NCBI GenBank assembly: GCA_002469805.1
Contig: DKNW01000019.1
Coordinates: 1,329-6,356, forward strand
Direction: 5' to 3'
Source: Rhodobiaceae bacterium UBA7378
GTDB taxonomy: Bacteria > Pseudomonadota > Alphaproteobacteria > RS24
DNA length: 5,028 bases
Shown: piece by piece, positions 1 to 5,028 of the stretch
Layout of the letters: each line of letters begins with the position of its first letter
Numbering within the stretch: the first letter of the stretch is position 1
The notes under the pieces: model-generated
Database searches by the model: none
What the model was told of the DNA's origin: nothing
Seen by the model: only the letters and a program-made list of their open reading frames with translations
Made by a program: the position numbers and the translations under genes

Positions 1-410
1 TCAAAATCGGCGTCAAAATCGGCTTCGGAAACCACGCGTCCCGTAACCGACATATCAGCCGCGCGGACACTATCGCGATCGCCCGTAACCAACGGATGCC
101 AGCTCGGTAAATCGTGCCCATCTGCCACCAGCTTATAGGCACAGCTATCTGGCATGAAGGCGATATCATCTAAGTTTTCCGGTGTGAGTTTGACACATGT
201 CGGCACCAGCGTGCAGCGTTGATCATATTTCGTGCACTGGCGGGTCTGCGTATCGAGCAGATGACAAACAACATCGGTGAATACAATGTCCTGTGTGTCC
301 TGATCCTGCAGTTTGATCAGGCAACACTTTGCACAACCATCGCAAAGGGCTTCCCATTGCGCCGCGCTCATGTCCTGCAGCGGCACGGTTTTCCAGAAAG
401 GGTTGGTCAT
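1..410 (-). CDS. ycgN: YcgN-type cysteine cluster protein (UPF0260, CxxCxxCC family), 3' end outside window
   Basis: I translated this frame by hand from the ATG at 410 down to the window edge, giving 136 codons with no stop. The protein begins MTNPFWKTVPLQDMSAAQWE. It carries the family hallmark C-x2-C-x2-CC at residues 23-30 (C23, C26, C29, C30), followed by C49, C59, C66, C72 and C90, nine cysteines in all. Other family-like stretches are DVVCHLLD (46-53), QCTKYDQRC (58-66), LPSWHPLVTGD (101-111) and SVTGRVVSE (121-129). The family is about 150 residues long, so perhaps a dozen or so codons are missing. The cysteine cluster is thought to bind zinc or iron; no reaction is established. There is no signal peptide, so it is probably cytoplasmic. 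The start is supported by GGAG (416-419) five bases upstream. It is transcribed divergently from the ABC importer genes, so a functional link is not implied. Family assignment is secure; the biochemical role is unknown. Confidence 0.93.
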   Translation of the reverse strand, partial: MTNPFWKTVPLQDMSAAQWEALCDGCAKCCLIKLQDQDTQDIVFTDVVCHLLDTQTRQCTKYDQRCTLVPTCVKLTPENLDDIAFMPDSCAYKLVADGHDLPSWHPLVTGDRDSVRAADMSVTGRVVSEADFDADF

Positions 411-415
411 GTCAT

Positions 416-419
416 CTCC
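416..419 (-). promoter_or_regulatory. Ribosome binding site of the ycgN-like gene
   Basis: Read on the minus strand, GGAG lies five bases before the ATG at 410 within CGGAGATGACATG. It supports that ATG as the start, and no better-placed start codon is visible upstream in the same frame. Confidence 0.6.
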
Positions 420-510
420 GTTTATTGTATGACGCTATCTGCATTTTTGAACGGATGCCATAGGCCAAAAATAGATCAGACACAAAACAAGCAAGATGCC
501 TGCCGAATAT

Positions 511-536
511 TTGCGCGCGTGGGCTGCAACGCGCAA
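511..536. promoter_or_regulatory. Inverted repeat, 7-bp arms TTGCGCG / CGCGCAA
   Basis: TTGCGCG at 511-517 is perfectly matched by CGCGCAA at 530-536, with a 12-base spacer. It could be a protein-binding dyad or a short RNA hairpin in the leader of the importer mRNA. No T-run follows, so it is not a typical intrinsic terminator. GC-alternating strings are common in this DNA, which raises the odds of a chance match, but the TT/AA ends make this one more specific. Confidence 0.4.
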
Positions 537-540
537 CAGC

Positions 541-559
541 ATCTATTGACGTGATAGAT
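541..559. promoter_or_regulatory. Dyad ATCTAT-N7-ATAGAT, possible LysR-type regulator site
   Basis: ATCTAT at 541-546 is the exact reverse complement of ATAGAT at 554-559, across a 7-base spacer. T544 and A556 form the T-N11-A core inside an interrupted dyad that is typical of LysR-type regulator boxes, a class that includes CysB and Cbl of sulfur metabolism. It ends 36 bases before the ATG of the binding-protein gene. It overlaps TTGACG (546-551), which resembles a -35 element. No regulator gene is in the window, so both the factor and the effect (activation or repression) are inference. Confidence 0.4.
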
Positions 560-586
560 TGCCTCTGCCAGTTTGGTCTTGTGTCT

Positions 587-595
587 AGGGAAGGA
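587..595 (+). promoter_or_regulatory. Ribosome binding site deciding the start of the substrate-binding protein
   Basis: AGGGAAGGA lies immediately before the ATG at 596. Its AGGG part is spaced five bases from the start codon, an acceptable distance. The in-frame GTG at 551 has no comparable purine-rich site, and it would put 15 polar residues in front of the signal peptide. This supports 596 as the true start. Confidence 0.65.
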
Positions 596-1606
596 ATGAT
601 AAGAGCCGGGTTGCGACTATTATACGTCGTTGGGGTTCTGTTTTCATTGAGCGGCGCGCGCGCTGCCGATGATCTCTTGAAGGTGCGCTTTGCAACAGAC
701 TGGAAAGCCCAAGCCGAACAGGGCGGTTTCTTTCAGGCTAAAGCGCTCGGTCTTTACGAAAAAGCCGGATTGGATGTCGAGATCCGCAGCGGCGGACCCG
801 GCGTGAACATCCCGCAATTGCTAGGCGCTGGTGCAATTGAATTTGGCATGGGCTCCAACAGCTTCATTCCGCTTAATATGGTGCGCGCCGGTGTGCCGGC
901 GAAAGCTGTCATGGCTGCTTTTCAAAAAGACCCACAAGTGCTCATCACACATCCGCGCGACGACATCACCTCGCTACAGGATATGCGCGGTAAACCGATC
1001 ATGATTGCCGATGCGACGATCAACGCCTTTTGGGTCTGGTTGCGCGCGGAATATGGCTTCTCCGATCAGCAGGTCCGCAAATACACTTTTAACCTGGCGC
1101 CATTTCTGGTCGACAAAAAAGCCATCCAGCAGGGCTATGTGACCTCCGAGCCCTATACAATTGAGACCCGCGGCGGCTTTAAACCGAAAGTGTTTTTGCT
1201 CTCCGATTATGGCTATCCAAGCTACGCCGCCATGGTGCTAGCGCGCAGTGACTGGATCGATAAACGCCCGGAACAAGTGCAGGCCTTCGTAAACGCCACC
1301 ATTGAGGGCTGGCGGAGTTATATTTACGGCGATCCCGAACCAGGCAATCAGCTCATTCTCGCCGCCAATCCTGATATGACCTCGGAAATTATCGATCAGG
1401 CCATCGAGCAGATACGTAGCCGCGCACTTCTTCATTCCCAAGATACACAGAACGGTTCGATCGGTACGATGACAACCGAACGCTGGGAAAAATTCTTTAC
1501 CATTATGTCCAAGCACGGCGTTTACGAGCCAGAACTTGACTGGCAGCAAGCGTTTACAACGCGTTTTGCCAACCAGCCACCGGTGACTACACCGGCAACG
1601 CGCTAA
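596..1606 (+). CDS. ABC importer periplasmic substrate-binding protein, NitT/TauT (NMT1/THI5-like) class
   Basis: This 336-residue protein would capture a small solute in the periplasm and deliver it to the permease encoded two genes downstream. Residues 1-23 form a sec signal peptide (basic MIRAGLR, hydrophobic LLYVVGVLFSLSG, cleavage after A21-R22-A23); there is no lipobox cysteine, so the mature protein is soluble. NMT1/THI5-like features follow: FATDWKAQAEQGGFFQA (residues 32-48), LGLYEKAGLDVEI (51-63), SGGPGVNIPQLLGAGAIEFG (65-84), MRGKPIMIAD (130-139) and the late SEPY segment (184-187). I chose the ATG at 596 over the in-frame GTG at 551 because it gives a proper signal peptide and a ribosome site. 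The DW-x5-[HQ]-x-GF pattern recalls ThiY/Thi5 pyrimidine-binding proteins, but glutamine Q42 stands where I align their histidine. Sulfonate, pyrimidine or flavin-type ligands are all possible. Class is secure; substrate is not. Confidence 0.93.
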   Translation: MIRAGLRLLYVVGVLFSLSGARAADDLLKVRFATDWKAQAEQGGFFQAKALGLYEKAGLDVEIRSGGPGVNIPQLLGAGAIEFGMGSNSFIPLNMVRAGVPAKAVMAAFQKDPQVLITHPRDDITSLQDMRGKPIMIADATINAFWVWLRAEYGFSDQQVRKYTFNLAPFLVDKKAIQQGYVTSEPYTIETRGGFKPKVFLLSDYGYPSYAAMVLARSDWIDKRPEQVQAFVNATIEGWRSYIYGDPEPGNQLILAANPDMTSEIIDQAIEQIRSRALLHSQDTQNGSIGTMTTERWEKFFTIMSKHGVYEPELDWQQAFTTRFANQPPVTTPATR

Positions 1607-1608
1607 TC

Positions 1609-1612
1609 AGGA
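1609..1612 (+). promoter_or_regulatory. Ribosome binding site of the importer ATPase gene
   Basis: AGGA sits in the 13-base gap after the binding-protein stop codon, seven bases before the ATG at 1620. It supports the assigned start and co-transcription with the upstream gene. Confidence 0.6.
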
Positions 1613-1619
1613 TAGCCCG

Positions 1620-2384
1620 ATGCACCAACCCCTCGCCCTTGACCAGGTGTATATCCGGTTCGCCGATGGCACGATCGCCCTTAACGGCTTATCTTTGGAT
1701 TTCCCGAATGGCAGTTTTACCGCAATTGTCGGCCCTTCCGGGTGCGGAAAAAGCACCACGCTGCGCGCGCTGTCCGGCCTGCTTGCCCCGGCCGCCGGCA
1801 TAGTGACGCGACCCACGCGCGACCAGATCGGTTTTGTGTTTCAAGACCCGACCCTGTTGGCGTGGAAATCGGCGTATGACAATATTGCCCTGCCGCTCAA
1901 AATTGCAGGTAAATCACGACACGAGATAGACCAACGCGTTGGCAATGCGCTCAAGCTTGTTGGCTTATCTGGACGCGGCGATGCACTACCGCGCGAGCTT
2001 TCTGGCGGCATGAAAATGCGCGTATCGCTGGCCCGCGCGCTTGCCATTGAGCCACAAATTTTATTGCTCGATGAACCATTTGCCGCGCTGGATGAACTGA
2101 CGCGCTTGCGCCTTGATGATGATCTGCTGCAGATCTGTCAGCAAAACAAATGCACGGTCGTGTTCGTGACGCATAGCATTTCGGAAAGCGCGTATCTGGC
2201 AGACCGCGTAATTGTTCTAGACGGCTCGGGCCGGTTGGCCCGTATCGTTGACGTGCCCGCACCTGCATCGCGCGAAAACTTTCGTGAGACACCGGCTTAT
2301 CATCAAGCGATGCATGAAATCGCTGCAGCTTTAGGCCACAACTTGGCGCCTGCATTGGGAGCAGAGAAAGGCAGCACATCGTGA
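1620..2384 (+). CDS. ABC importer ATP-binding subunit, NitT/TauT (SsuB/TauB-like) class
   Basis: This 254-residue cytoplasmic ATPase drives the importer by ATP hydrolysis at the inner membrane. All core motifs are present and intact: Walker A GPSGCGKST (residues 38-46), Q-loop glutamine Q75 in FVFQDPTLLAW, signature LSGGM (127-131), Walker B ILLLDEP (147-153), D-loop AALDE (155-159) and switch histidine H185 in VFVTHS. The QDPTLLAW segment after the Q-loop and the overall length near 255 residues are typical of the nitrate/sulfonate/taurine importer ATPases. The gene starts 13 bases after the binding-protein stop codon and overlaps the permease gene by 4 bases at its 3' end, so it belongs to one operon with both. 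Nothing is truncated or missing. The ATPase alone does not reveal the substrate. Confidence 0.96.
   Translation: MHQPLALDQVYIRFADGTIALNGLSLDFPNGSFTAIVGPSGCGKSTTLRALSGLLAPAAGIVTRPTRDQIGFVFQDPTLLAWKSAYDNIALPLKIAGKSRHEIDQRVGNALKLVGLSGRGDALPRELSGGMKMRVSLARALAIEPQILLLDEPFAALDELTRLRLDDDLLQICQQNKCTVVFVTHSISESAYLADRVIVLDGSGRLARIVDVPAPASRENFRETPAYHQAMHEIAAALGHNLAPALGAEKGSTS
2366..2384 (+). promoter_or_regulatory. Ribosome site and GTGA stop/start overlap linking ATPase and permease genes
   Basis: The permease GTG start (2381-2383) shares bases with the ATPase TGA stop (2382-2384) in the string GTGA. GAAAGG at 2366-2371, nine bases upstream, can serve as the ribosome site. Such overlaps usually mean translational coupling, which suits subunits needed in equal amounts. 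Confidence 0.65.
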
Positions 2385-3157
2385 TCCGCTATTTTCTACC
2401 CGTCTTTGTCGGCGCATTGGCACTCGCGGTATGGGAGTTATCGGTCAAATTTGGCAATATTCCCCCTTTCGTGCTGCCCGCGCCACAGGCAATATTTGCC
2501 GCGCTTCTAGATAATTTCGACACGCTCATAGGCGCACTTTGGGTAACATTATATATCACCCTGCTAGCGTTTTTCTGGGCCGTAATATCGGGCGTTACGC
2601 TGGCCGTCATCTTCACCCGCGCGCGTATGATCGAGATGGCTTTTTACCCTTATGTCGTCACCTTGCAGGTCACGCCGGTTGTAGCAATCGCGCCCTTGAT
2701 CTTGATATGGGTGGGGTTCGACAATGTTAACCGCGCGCTGGTTTTGATTGCTTGGATTGTTGCCTTCTTCCCAATGCTGACCAATACGGTGCAGGGCTTG
2801 CGCGCAACCGAAGCCAGTCTGCACGAATTAATGACGTTATCGCGCGCGCGCTGGTGGCAACGCCTTATCTATCTTGAGCTGCCCGCCGCCTTCCCCGCCA
2901 TGTTGACCGGCGCGAAAATATCTGGCGGGCTCGCTTTGATCGGCGCAGTGGTTGCCGAGTTTGTCGCCGGATCAGGGGCCAGCACCGGTCTCGCATGGCG
3001 TATCATCGAAGCAGGCAACCGCCTCGAAATTGCTACCATGTTTGCCGCGTTATTATTGCTGTCGATGCTAGGTATCTTCATTTTCTACACACTCAGCCTG
3101 ATCGAGTGGCTGGTCCTACGGCGGTGGCATGAGAGTTTTCAATCGAAATCTACATAA
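2381..3157 (+). CDS. ABC importer permease, NitT/TauT (SsuC/TauC-like) class
   Basis: This 258-residue inner-membrane protein would form, probably as a homodimer, the channel of the importer. Hydrophobic segments are visible at about residues 3-19, 49-78, 87-110, 117-137, 183-199 and 218-247, matching the roughly six-helix layout of the BPD_transp_1 family. The cytoplasmic EAA loop that contacts the ATPase spans about residues 144-173: it opens EASLHELMTLSRARWWQ, and LELPAAFPAM follows. The N-terminal FVLPAPQAIFAAL (30-42) is also typical of SsuC/TauC-type permeases. The start is GTG, chosen because it overlaps the ATPase stop codon and no in-frame ATG gives the first helix. Length is normal for the family. 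It is the last gene of the operon; no GC-rich hairpin terminator follows it, so some read-through into the DUF2849-cysI block is possible. Confidence 0.95.
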   Translation: MIRYFLPVFVGALALAVWELSVKFGNIPPFVLPAPQAIFAALLDNFDTLIGALWVTLYITLLAFFWAVISGVTLAVIFTRARMIEMAFYPYVVTLQVTPVVAIAPLILIWVGFDNVNRALVLIAWIVAFFPMLTNTVQGLRATEASLHELMTLSRARWWQRLIYLELPAAFPAMLTGAKISGGLALIGAVVAEFVAGSGASTGLAWRIIEAGNRLEIATMFAALLLLSMLGIFIFYTLSLIEWLVLRRWHESFQSKST

Positions 3158-3189
3158 ATTAAATGGACTTATATGTAAATTACAACAAG
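3158..3189 (+). promoter_or_regulatory. AT-rich tract with spaced TAAATTA repeats upstream of the DUF2849-cysI promoter
   Basis: The stretch just upstream of the proposed -35 is strongly AT-rich. TAAATTA occurs at 3155-3161 (overlapping the permease stop) and again at 3176-3182, exactly 21 bases apart, about two helical turns. The second copy sits in the near-palindrome GTAA-A-TTAC (3175-3183). It may act as an UP element for RNA polymerase or as tandem activator sites; AT-richness makes chance a real alternative. Confidence 0.3.
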
Positions 3190-3218
3190 TTGACGGAATT
3201 AACGAAAAACGGCATTAT
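3190..3218 (+). promoter_or_regulatory. Sigma-70-type promoter for the DUF2849-cysI operon
   Basis: TTGACG (3190-3195) matches the -35 consensus at five of six bases. After an ideal 17-base spacer, CATTAT (3213-3218) matches the -10 consensus at four of six. Transcription would begin near 3225, leaving a leader of about 20 bases that contains the ribosome site of the DUF2849 gene. It lies in the 87-base gap after the permease, suggesting that the sulfite reductase block can be expressed separately from the importer. The call is from pattern only. Confidence 0.5.
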
Positions 3219-3232
3219 CGGCGCAAATTTCA

Positions 3233-3238
3233 GAGAAG
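3233..3238 (+). promoter_or_regulatory. Ribosome binding site of the DUF2849 gene
   Basis: GAGAAG lies six bases before the ATG at 3245, supporting that start codon. Confidence 0.55.
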
Positions 3239-3244
3239 TAATTT

Positions 3245-3565
3245 ATGGCACAACACAGTTCAAAGGGCGCGCGTTTTCAGGCGGTCACAGCCAACCGGTT
3301 GCTGGATGGAGAGGTTGTCTATCTGGCAGCTGACAATAGCTGGACCGAAGTTTTCGCCAACGCCGATATTGCGGACGGGGCTGATGCGGGCGATGCCTTG
3401 CTAGCCCGGGCATGTCCAGATGGCTATGAAAAGCACGTGCTTGAGCCATATCTGTTCGAAGCGCTTCACGATGACAATGGCTTCCACCCAGCCAGCGTGC
3501 GCGAGATTATCCGTGCCAAGGGGCCGACAGTGCGGCTCGACCTCGGCAAACAGTCACGAAACTAG
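3245..3565 (+). CDS. DUF2849 domain protein, small companion of sulfite reductase
   Basis: This complete 106-residue soluble protein has no signal peptide or membrane segment. I recognise the DUF2849 pattern: TANRLLDGEVVYLAAD (residues 15-30) with the following NSW (31-33), ALLARA (51-56), VLEPYLFE (65-72) and the C-terminal VREIIRAKGPTVRL (85-98). It is acidic in the middle and has a single cysteine (C57), so it is unlikely to hold a metal cluster alone. Members of this family are found mostly in Alphaproteobacteria next to siroheme sulfite/nitrite reductase genes; the molecular function is not known. Here it is the first gene after a promoter-like element and ends 14 bases before cysI, so the two are almost certainly co-transcribed. 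An accessory or regulatory role in sulfite reduction is inferred only from this constant neighbourhood. Confidence 0.88.
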   Translation: MAQHSSKGARFQAVTANRLLDGEVVYLAADNSWTEVFANADIADGADAGDALLARACPDGYEKHVLEPYLFEALHDDNGFHPASVREIIRAKGPTVRLDLGKQSRN

Positions 3566-3569
3566 CTAC

Positions 3570-3580
3570 GGGAAAAAAAA
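3570..3580 (+). promoter_or_regulatory. Weak ribosome site and eight-A run at the cysI start
   Basis: GGGA (3570-3573) is the only purine-rich ribosome-site candidate, with GGG seven bases before the cysI ATG at 3580. The A of the start codon is the last of a run of eight As (3573-3580). The site is weak, so cysI may rely partly on ribosomes arriving from the DUF2849 gene. Confidence 0.4.
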
Positions 3581-5028
3581 TGTATCGTTACGATGAATTC
3601 GATCACCAACTTGTCGCAGAACGGGTTGAGCAGTTTCGCGGACAGGTCGCGCGGCGGGTCAACGGGACGTTGAGTGAAGACGCGTTCAAACCCCTGCGCT
3701 TGATGAACGGTGTTTATCTGCAATTACATGCCTATATGCTGCGCGTGGCCATTCCCTACGGCACGCTTTCATCGCGCCAGTTGCGCCAGCTTGCCTATAT
3801 TGCGCGCGAATATGATCGCGGATACGGACATTTTACCACGCGCCAAAACATTCAGTATAACTGGCCGGCGCTTGCGCGCATTCCGGATCTGTTAAGCGAG
3901 TTGGCCGATGTTGAAATGCATGCCATCCAGACATCGGGAAATTGTATCCGCAATGTGACCAGCGACCAATATGCTGGCGCTATCGCCGACGAGATTGAAG
4001 ACCCGCGCATTATTTCCGAGATTATCCGTCAGTGGTCGACCTTCCACCCGGAGTTTTCCTACTTGCCGCGCAAATTTAAAATTGCCGTCACCGGCCACAC
4101 CAACGACCGCGCCGCCATTAAGTTGCACGATATCGGTATTGTGATTGTGCGCAATGAAGCTGGCGAAACTGGATATGAAGTTCATGTTGGCGGCGGCCAG
4201 GGCCGCACCCCCTTCGTTGCCAAAAAGCTCGCTGAATTTGTGCCAAAAGATAAACTGCTGGCTTATCTGGAAGCGGTTATGCGGGTGTATAACATGCTGG
4301 GTAGACGCGACAATTCCTATAAGGCTCGTATCAAAATTTTGGTCCATGAAACCGGCGAAGAAGACATGCGCAAAATGGTTGACGCCGAATTTGCAAAAAT
4401 AGATGCCAGCAAAATGCTGGAGGTGCCAGAAGCCGAGATTGAGCGGATCGCGCGTTATTTCGAACCACCTGCCTTCGATACTCTACCCGCCCAAAGCAGC
4501 AGCTTTGATGCAGCGCAAGAAGAAGATGAAAGCTTTGCCCATTGGTGCCGCACGAATGTTGTCGCCCATAAAATTGACGGCTACGCCATTGTCAATATTT
4601 CACTCAAGCCGATCGGCGGAGTGCCGGGCGACGCCACGGACGTCCAGATGGAGGCGATTGCGGATCTCGCGGAAAATTACTCATTTGATGAATTACGCGT
4701 GACGCACGAACAAAACCTCGTTCTACCGCATGTGCGCCTTGACGATCTGAAGACGGTGTATGACCGCCTGAAAGACCATGAACTCGCCACGCCGAATTTG
4801 GGCCTGATCAGCGACGCGATTGCCTGCCCGGGGCTTGATTACTGCAATCTGGCAAATGCGCGCTCAATACCCTTGGCGCAAGAAATCTCCCACCGCTTTG
4901 CCGATCTCGACCGGCAATATGAGATAGGCGAGCTAAAAATCAAAATCTCCGGTTGTATTAATGCGTGCGGCCACCACCATGTCGGACATATCGGCATATT
5001 GGGTGTCGACAAAAAAGGCACTGAGTTT
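3580..5028 (+). CDS. cysI: Assimilatory sulfite reductase hemoprotein (siroheme, [4Fe-4S]), 3' end outside window
   Basis: The frame from the ATG at 3580 runs open for 483 codons to the window edge. The product performs the six-electron reduction of sulfite to sulfide in the cytoplasm for cysteine synthesis. The sulfite-binding residues known from E. coli CysI have clear counterparts: R88 in TTRQNIQYNW, R124 in SGNCIRNVTSD, and K165 and K167 in LPRKFKIA. The K-x-K pair favours sulfite over nitrite reductase, because ferredoxin nitrite reductases have K-x-N there. The four ligands of the siroheme-linked [4Fe-4S] cluster are present: C416 and C422 (ACPGLDYC), C459 and C463 (GCINAC). Family proteins are about 550-570 residues, so perhaps 70-90 codons are missing. 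No flavoprotein subunit (CysJ) is seen; the electron donor could be ferredoxin. The upstream DUF2849 gene fits the usual neighbourhood. Annotations of this group often read nitrite/sulfite reductase. Confidence 0.95.
   Translation, partial: MYRYDEFDHQLVAERVEQFRGQVARRVNGTLSEDAFKPLRLMNGVYLQLHAYMLRVAIPYGTLSSRQLRQLAYIAREYDRGYGHFTTRQNIQYNWPALARIPDLLSELADVEMHAIQTSGNCIRNVTSDQYAGAIADEIEDPRIISEIIRQWSTFHPEFSYLPRKFKIAVTGHTNDRAAIKLHDIGIVIVRNEAGETGYEVHVGGGQGRTPFVAKKLAEFVPKDKLLAYLEAVMRVYNMLGRRDNSYKARIKILVHETGEEDMRKMVDAEFAKIDASKMLEVPEAEIERIARYFEPPAFDTLPAQSSSFDAAQEEDESFAHWCRTNVVAHKIDGYAIVNISLKPIGGVPGDATDVQMEAIADLAENYSFDELRVTHEQNLVLPHVRLDDLKTVYDRLKDHELATPNLGLISDAIACPGLDYCNLANARSIPLAQEISHRFADLDRQYEIGELKIKISGCINACGHHHVGHIGILGVDKKGTEF

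Larger units (their letters stand above)
411..595. other. Divergent intergenic region between the ycgN-like gene and the ABC importer operon
   Basis: This 185-base stretch separates two divergently transcribed genes and should hold both their promoters. It contains two inverted repeats (511-536 and 541-559) close to the importer side. I could not find a convincing sigma-70 promoter for the plus-strand operon: TTGAAC at 447-452 and TTGACG at 546-551 both lack a good -10 element at the right distance. On the minus strand TACAAT (424-429) resembles a -10, but it would start transcription inside the ycgN ribosome binding site. A weak or activator-dependent promoter is therefore more likely for the importer. 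Confidence 0.7.

Noticed and set aside
424..429. TACAAT (minus strand) as the -10 of a ycgN promoter
   Set aside because: The transcript would begin at about 417, inside the GGAG ribosome site, leaving almost no leader; the -35 match is also only moderate.
219..554. Plus-strand 111-codon reading frame
   Set aside because: Its first two thirds are antisense to the well-supported ycgN-like gene and the rest is intergenic; no ribosome site or family resemblance.
551..595. GTG at 551 as the start of the substrate-binding protein
   Set aside because: It adds 15 residues before a typical signal peptide and overlaps the candidate regulatory dyad; the ATG at 596 has a ribosome site.
1951..2379. Minus-strand 142-codon frame opposite the ATPase gene
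   Set aside because: Antisense to a fully intact ABC ATPase with all motifs; its translation resembles no protein I know.
2841..2851. Alternating CGCGCGCGCGC tract, possibly Z-DNA forming
   Set aside because: It lies in codons for the SRAR part of the conserved permease EAA loop, and similar CGCGC strings are common throughout the window.
3158..3189. Possible intrinsic terminator after the permease gene
   Set aside because: No GC-rich stem followed by a T-run is present; the segment is AT-rich without a stable hairpin.
3129..3404. Plus-strand 91-codon frame across the permease end and DUF2849 start
   Set aside because: Overlaps two recognised genes in another frame, spans the promoter-like region and has no recognisable content.
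3892..4347. Minus-strand 151-codon frame within cysI
   Set aside because: Antisense to the conserved siroheme-binding half of sulfite reductase; explained as a shadow of that gene's codon use.
4145..4702. Two consecutive plus-strand frames (4145-4402 and 4403-4702) that might suggest a broken gene
   Set aside because: The correct cysI frame runs uninterrupted from 3580 to the window end through this region with family motifs on both sides, so there is no frameshift.

Overview
The window looks like chromosomal DNA from an alphaproteobacterium of moderate GC content (about half G+C by eye, rich in CGC and GCGCGC strings). The strongest taxonomic hint is a DUF2849 protein directly upstream of a siroheme sulfite reductase, an arrangement I know mainly from Alphaproteobacteria. 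A YcgN-type cysteine cluster protein and a sec-exported NitT/TauT-type binding protein fit a Gram-negative host. I cannot name the genus.

Layout: (1) Positions 1-410, minus strand: the first 136 codons of a ycgN-like gene, cut by the window edge. (2) Positions 411-595: a divergent intergenic region with two inverted repeats just upstream of the next operon. The inner one (541-559) has the shape of a LysR-type regulator site. (3) Positions 596-3157, plus strand: a complete three-gene ABC importer of the NitT/TauT class (periplasmic binding protein, ATPase, permease), tightly packed, with a 4-base overlap between the last two genes. (4) Positions 3158-3244: an AT-rich gap with a good sigma-70-type promoter. 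(5) Positions 3245-5028, plus strand: a small DUF2849 gene, then 14 bases later the first 483 codons of an assimilatory sulfite reductase hemoprotein (cysI). The cysI frame stays open to the window end and contains all four [4Fe-4S]/siroheme cysteines.

How they may work together: the reductase converts sulfite to sulfide for cysteine synthesis, and the DUF2849 protein is its usual but uncharacterised companion. The ABC importer belongs to a class whose members carry sulfonates, nitrate, thiamine-pyrimidine precursors or riboflavin-like compounds. Its position beside cysI makes an organosulfur substrate attractive, but the binding protein sequence does not prove it, and a Thi5/ThiY-like pyrimidine substrate is an open alternative. 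The two plus-strand blocks probably have separate promoters.

I see no RNA gene, CRISPR array, insertion sequence, phage gene or defence system. This is mostly ordinary metabolic DNA. The points most worth checking are the importer's substrate, the paired dyads in front of it, and the DUF2849-cysI pairing.
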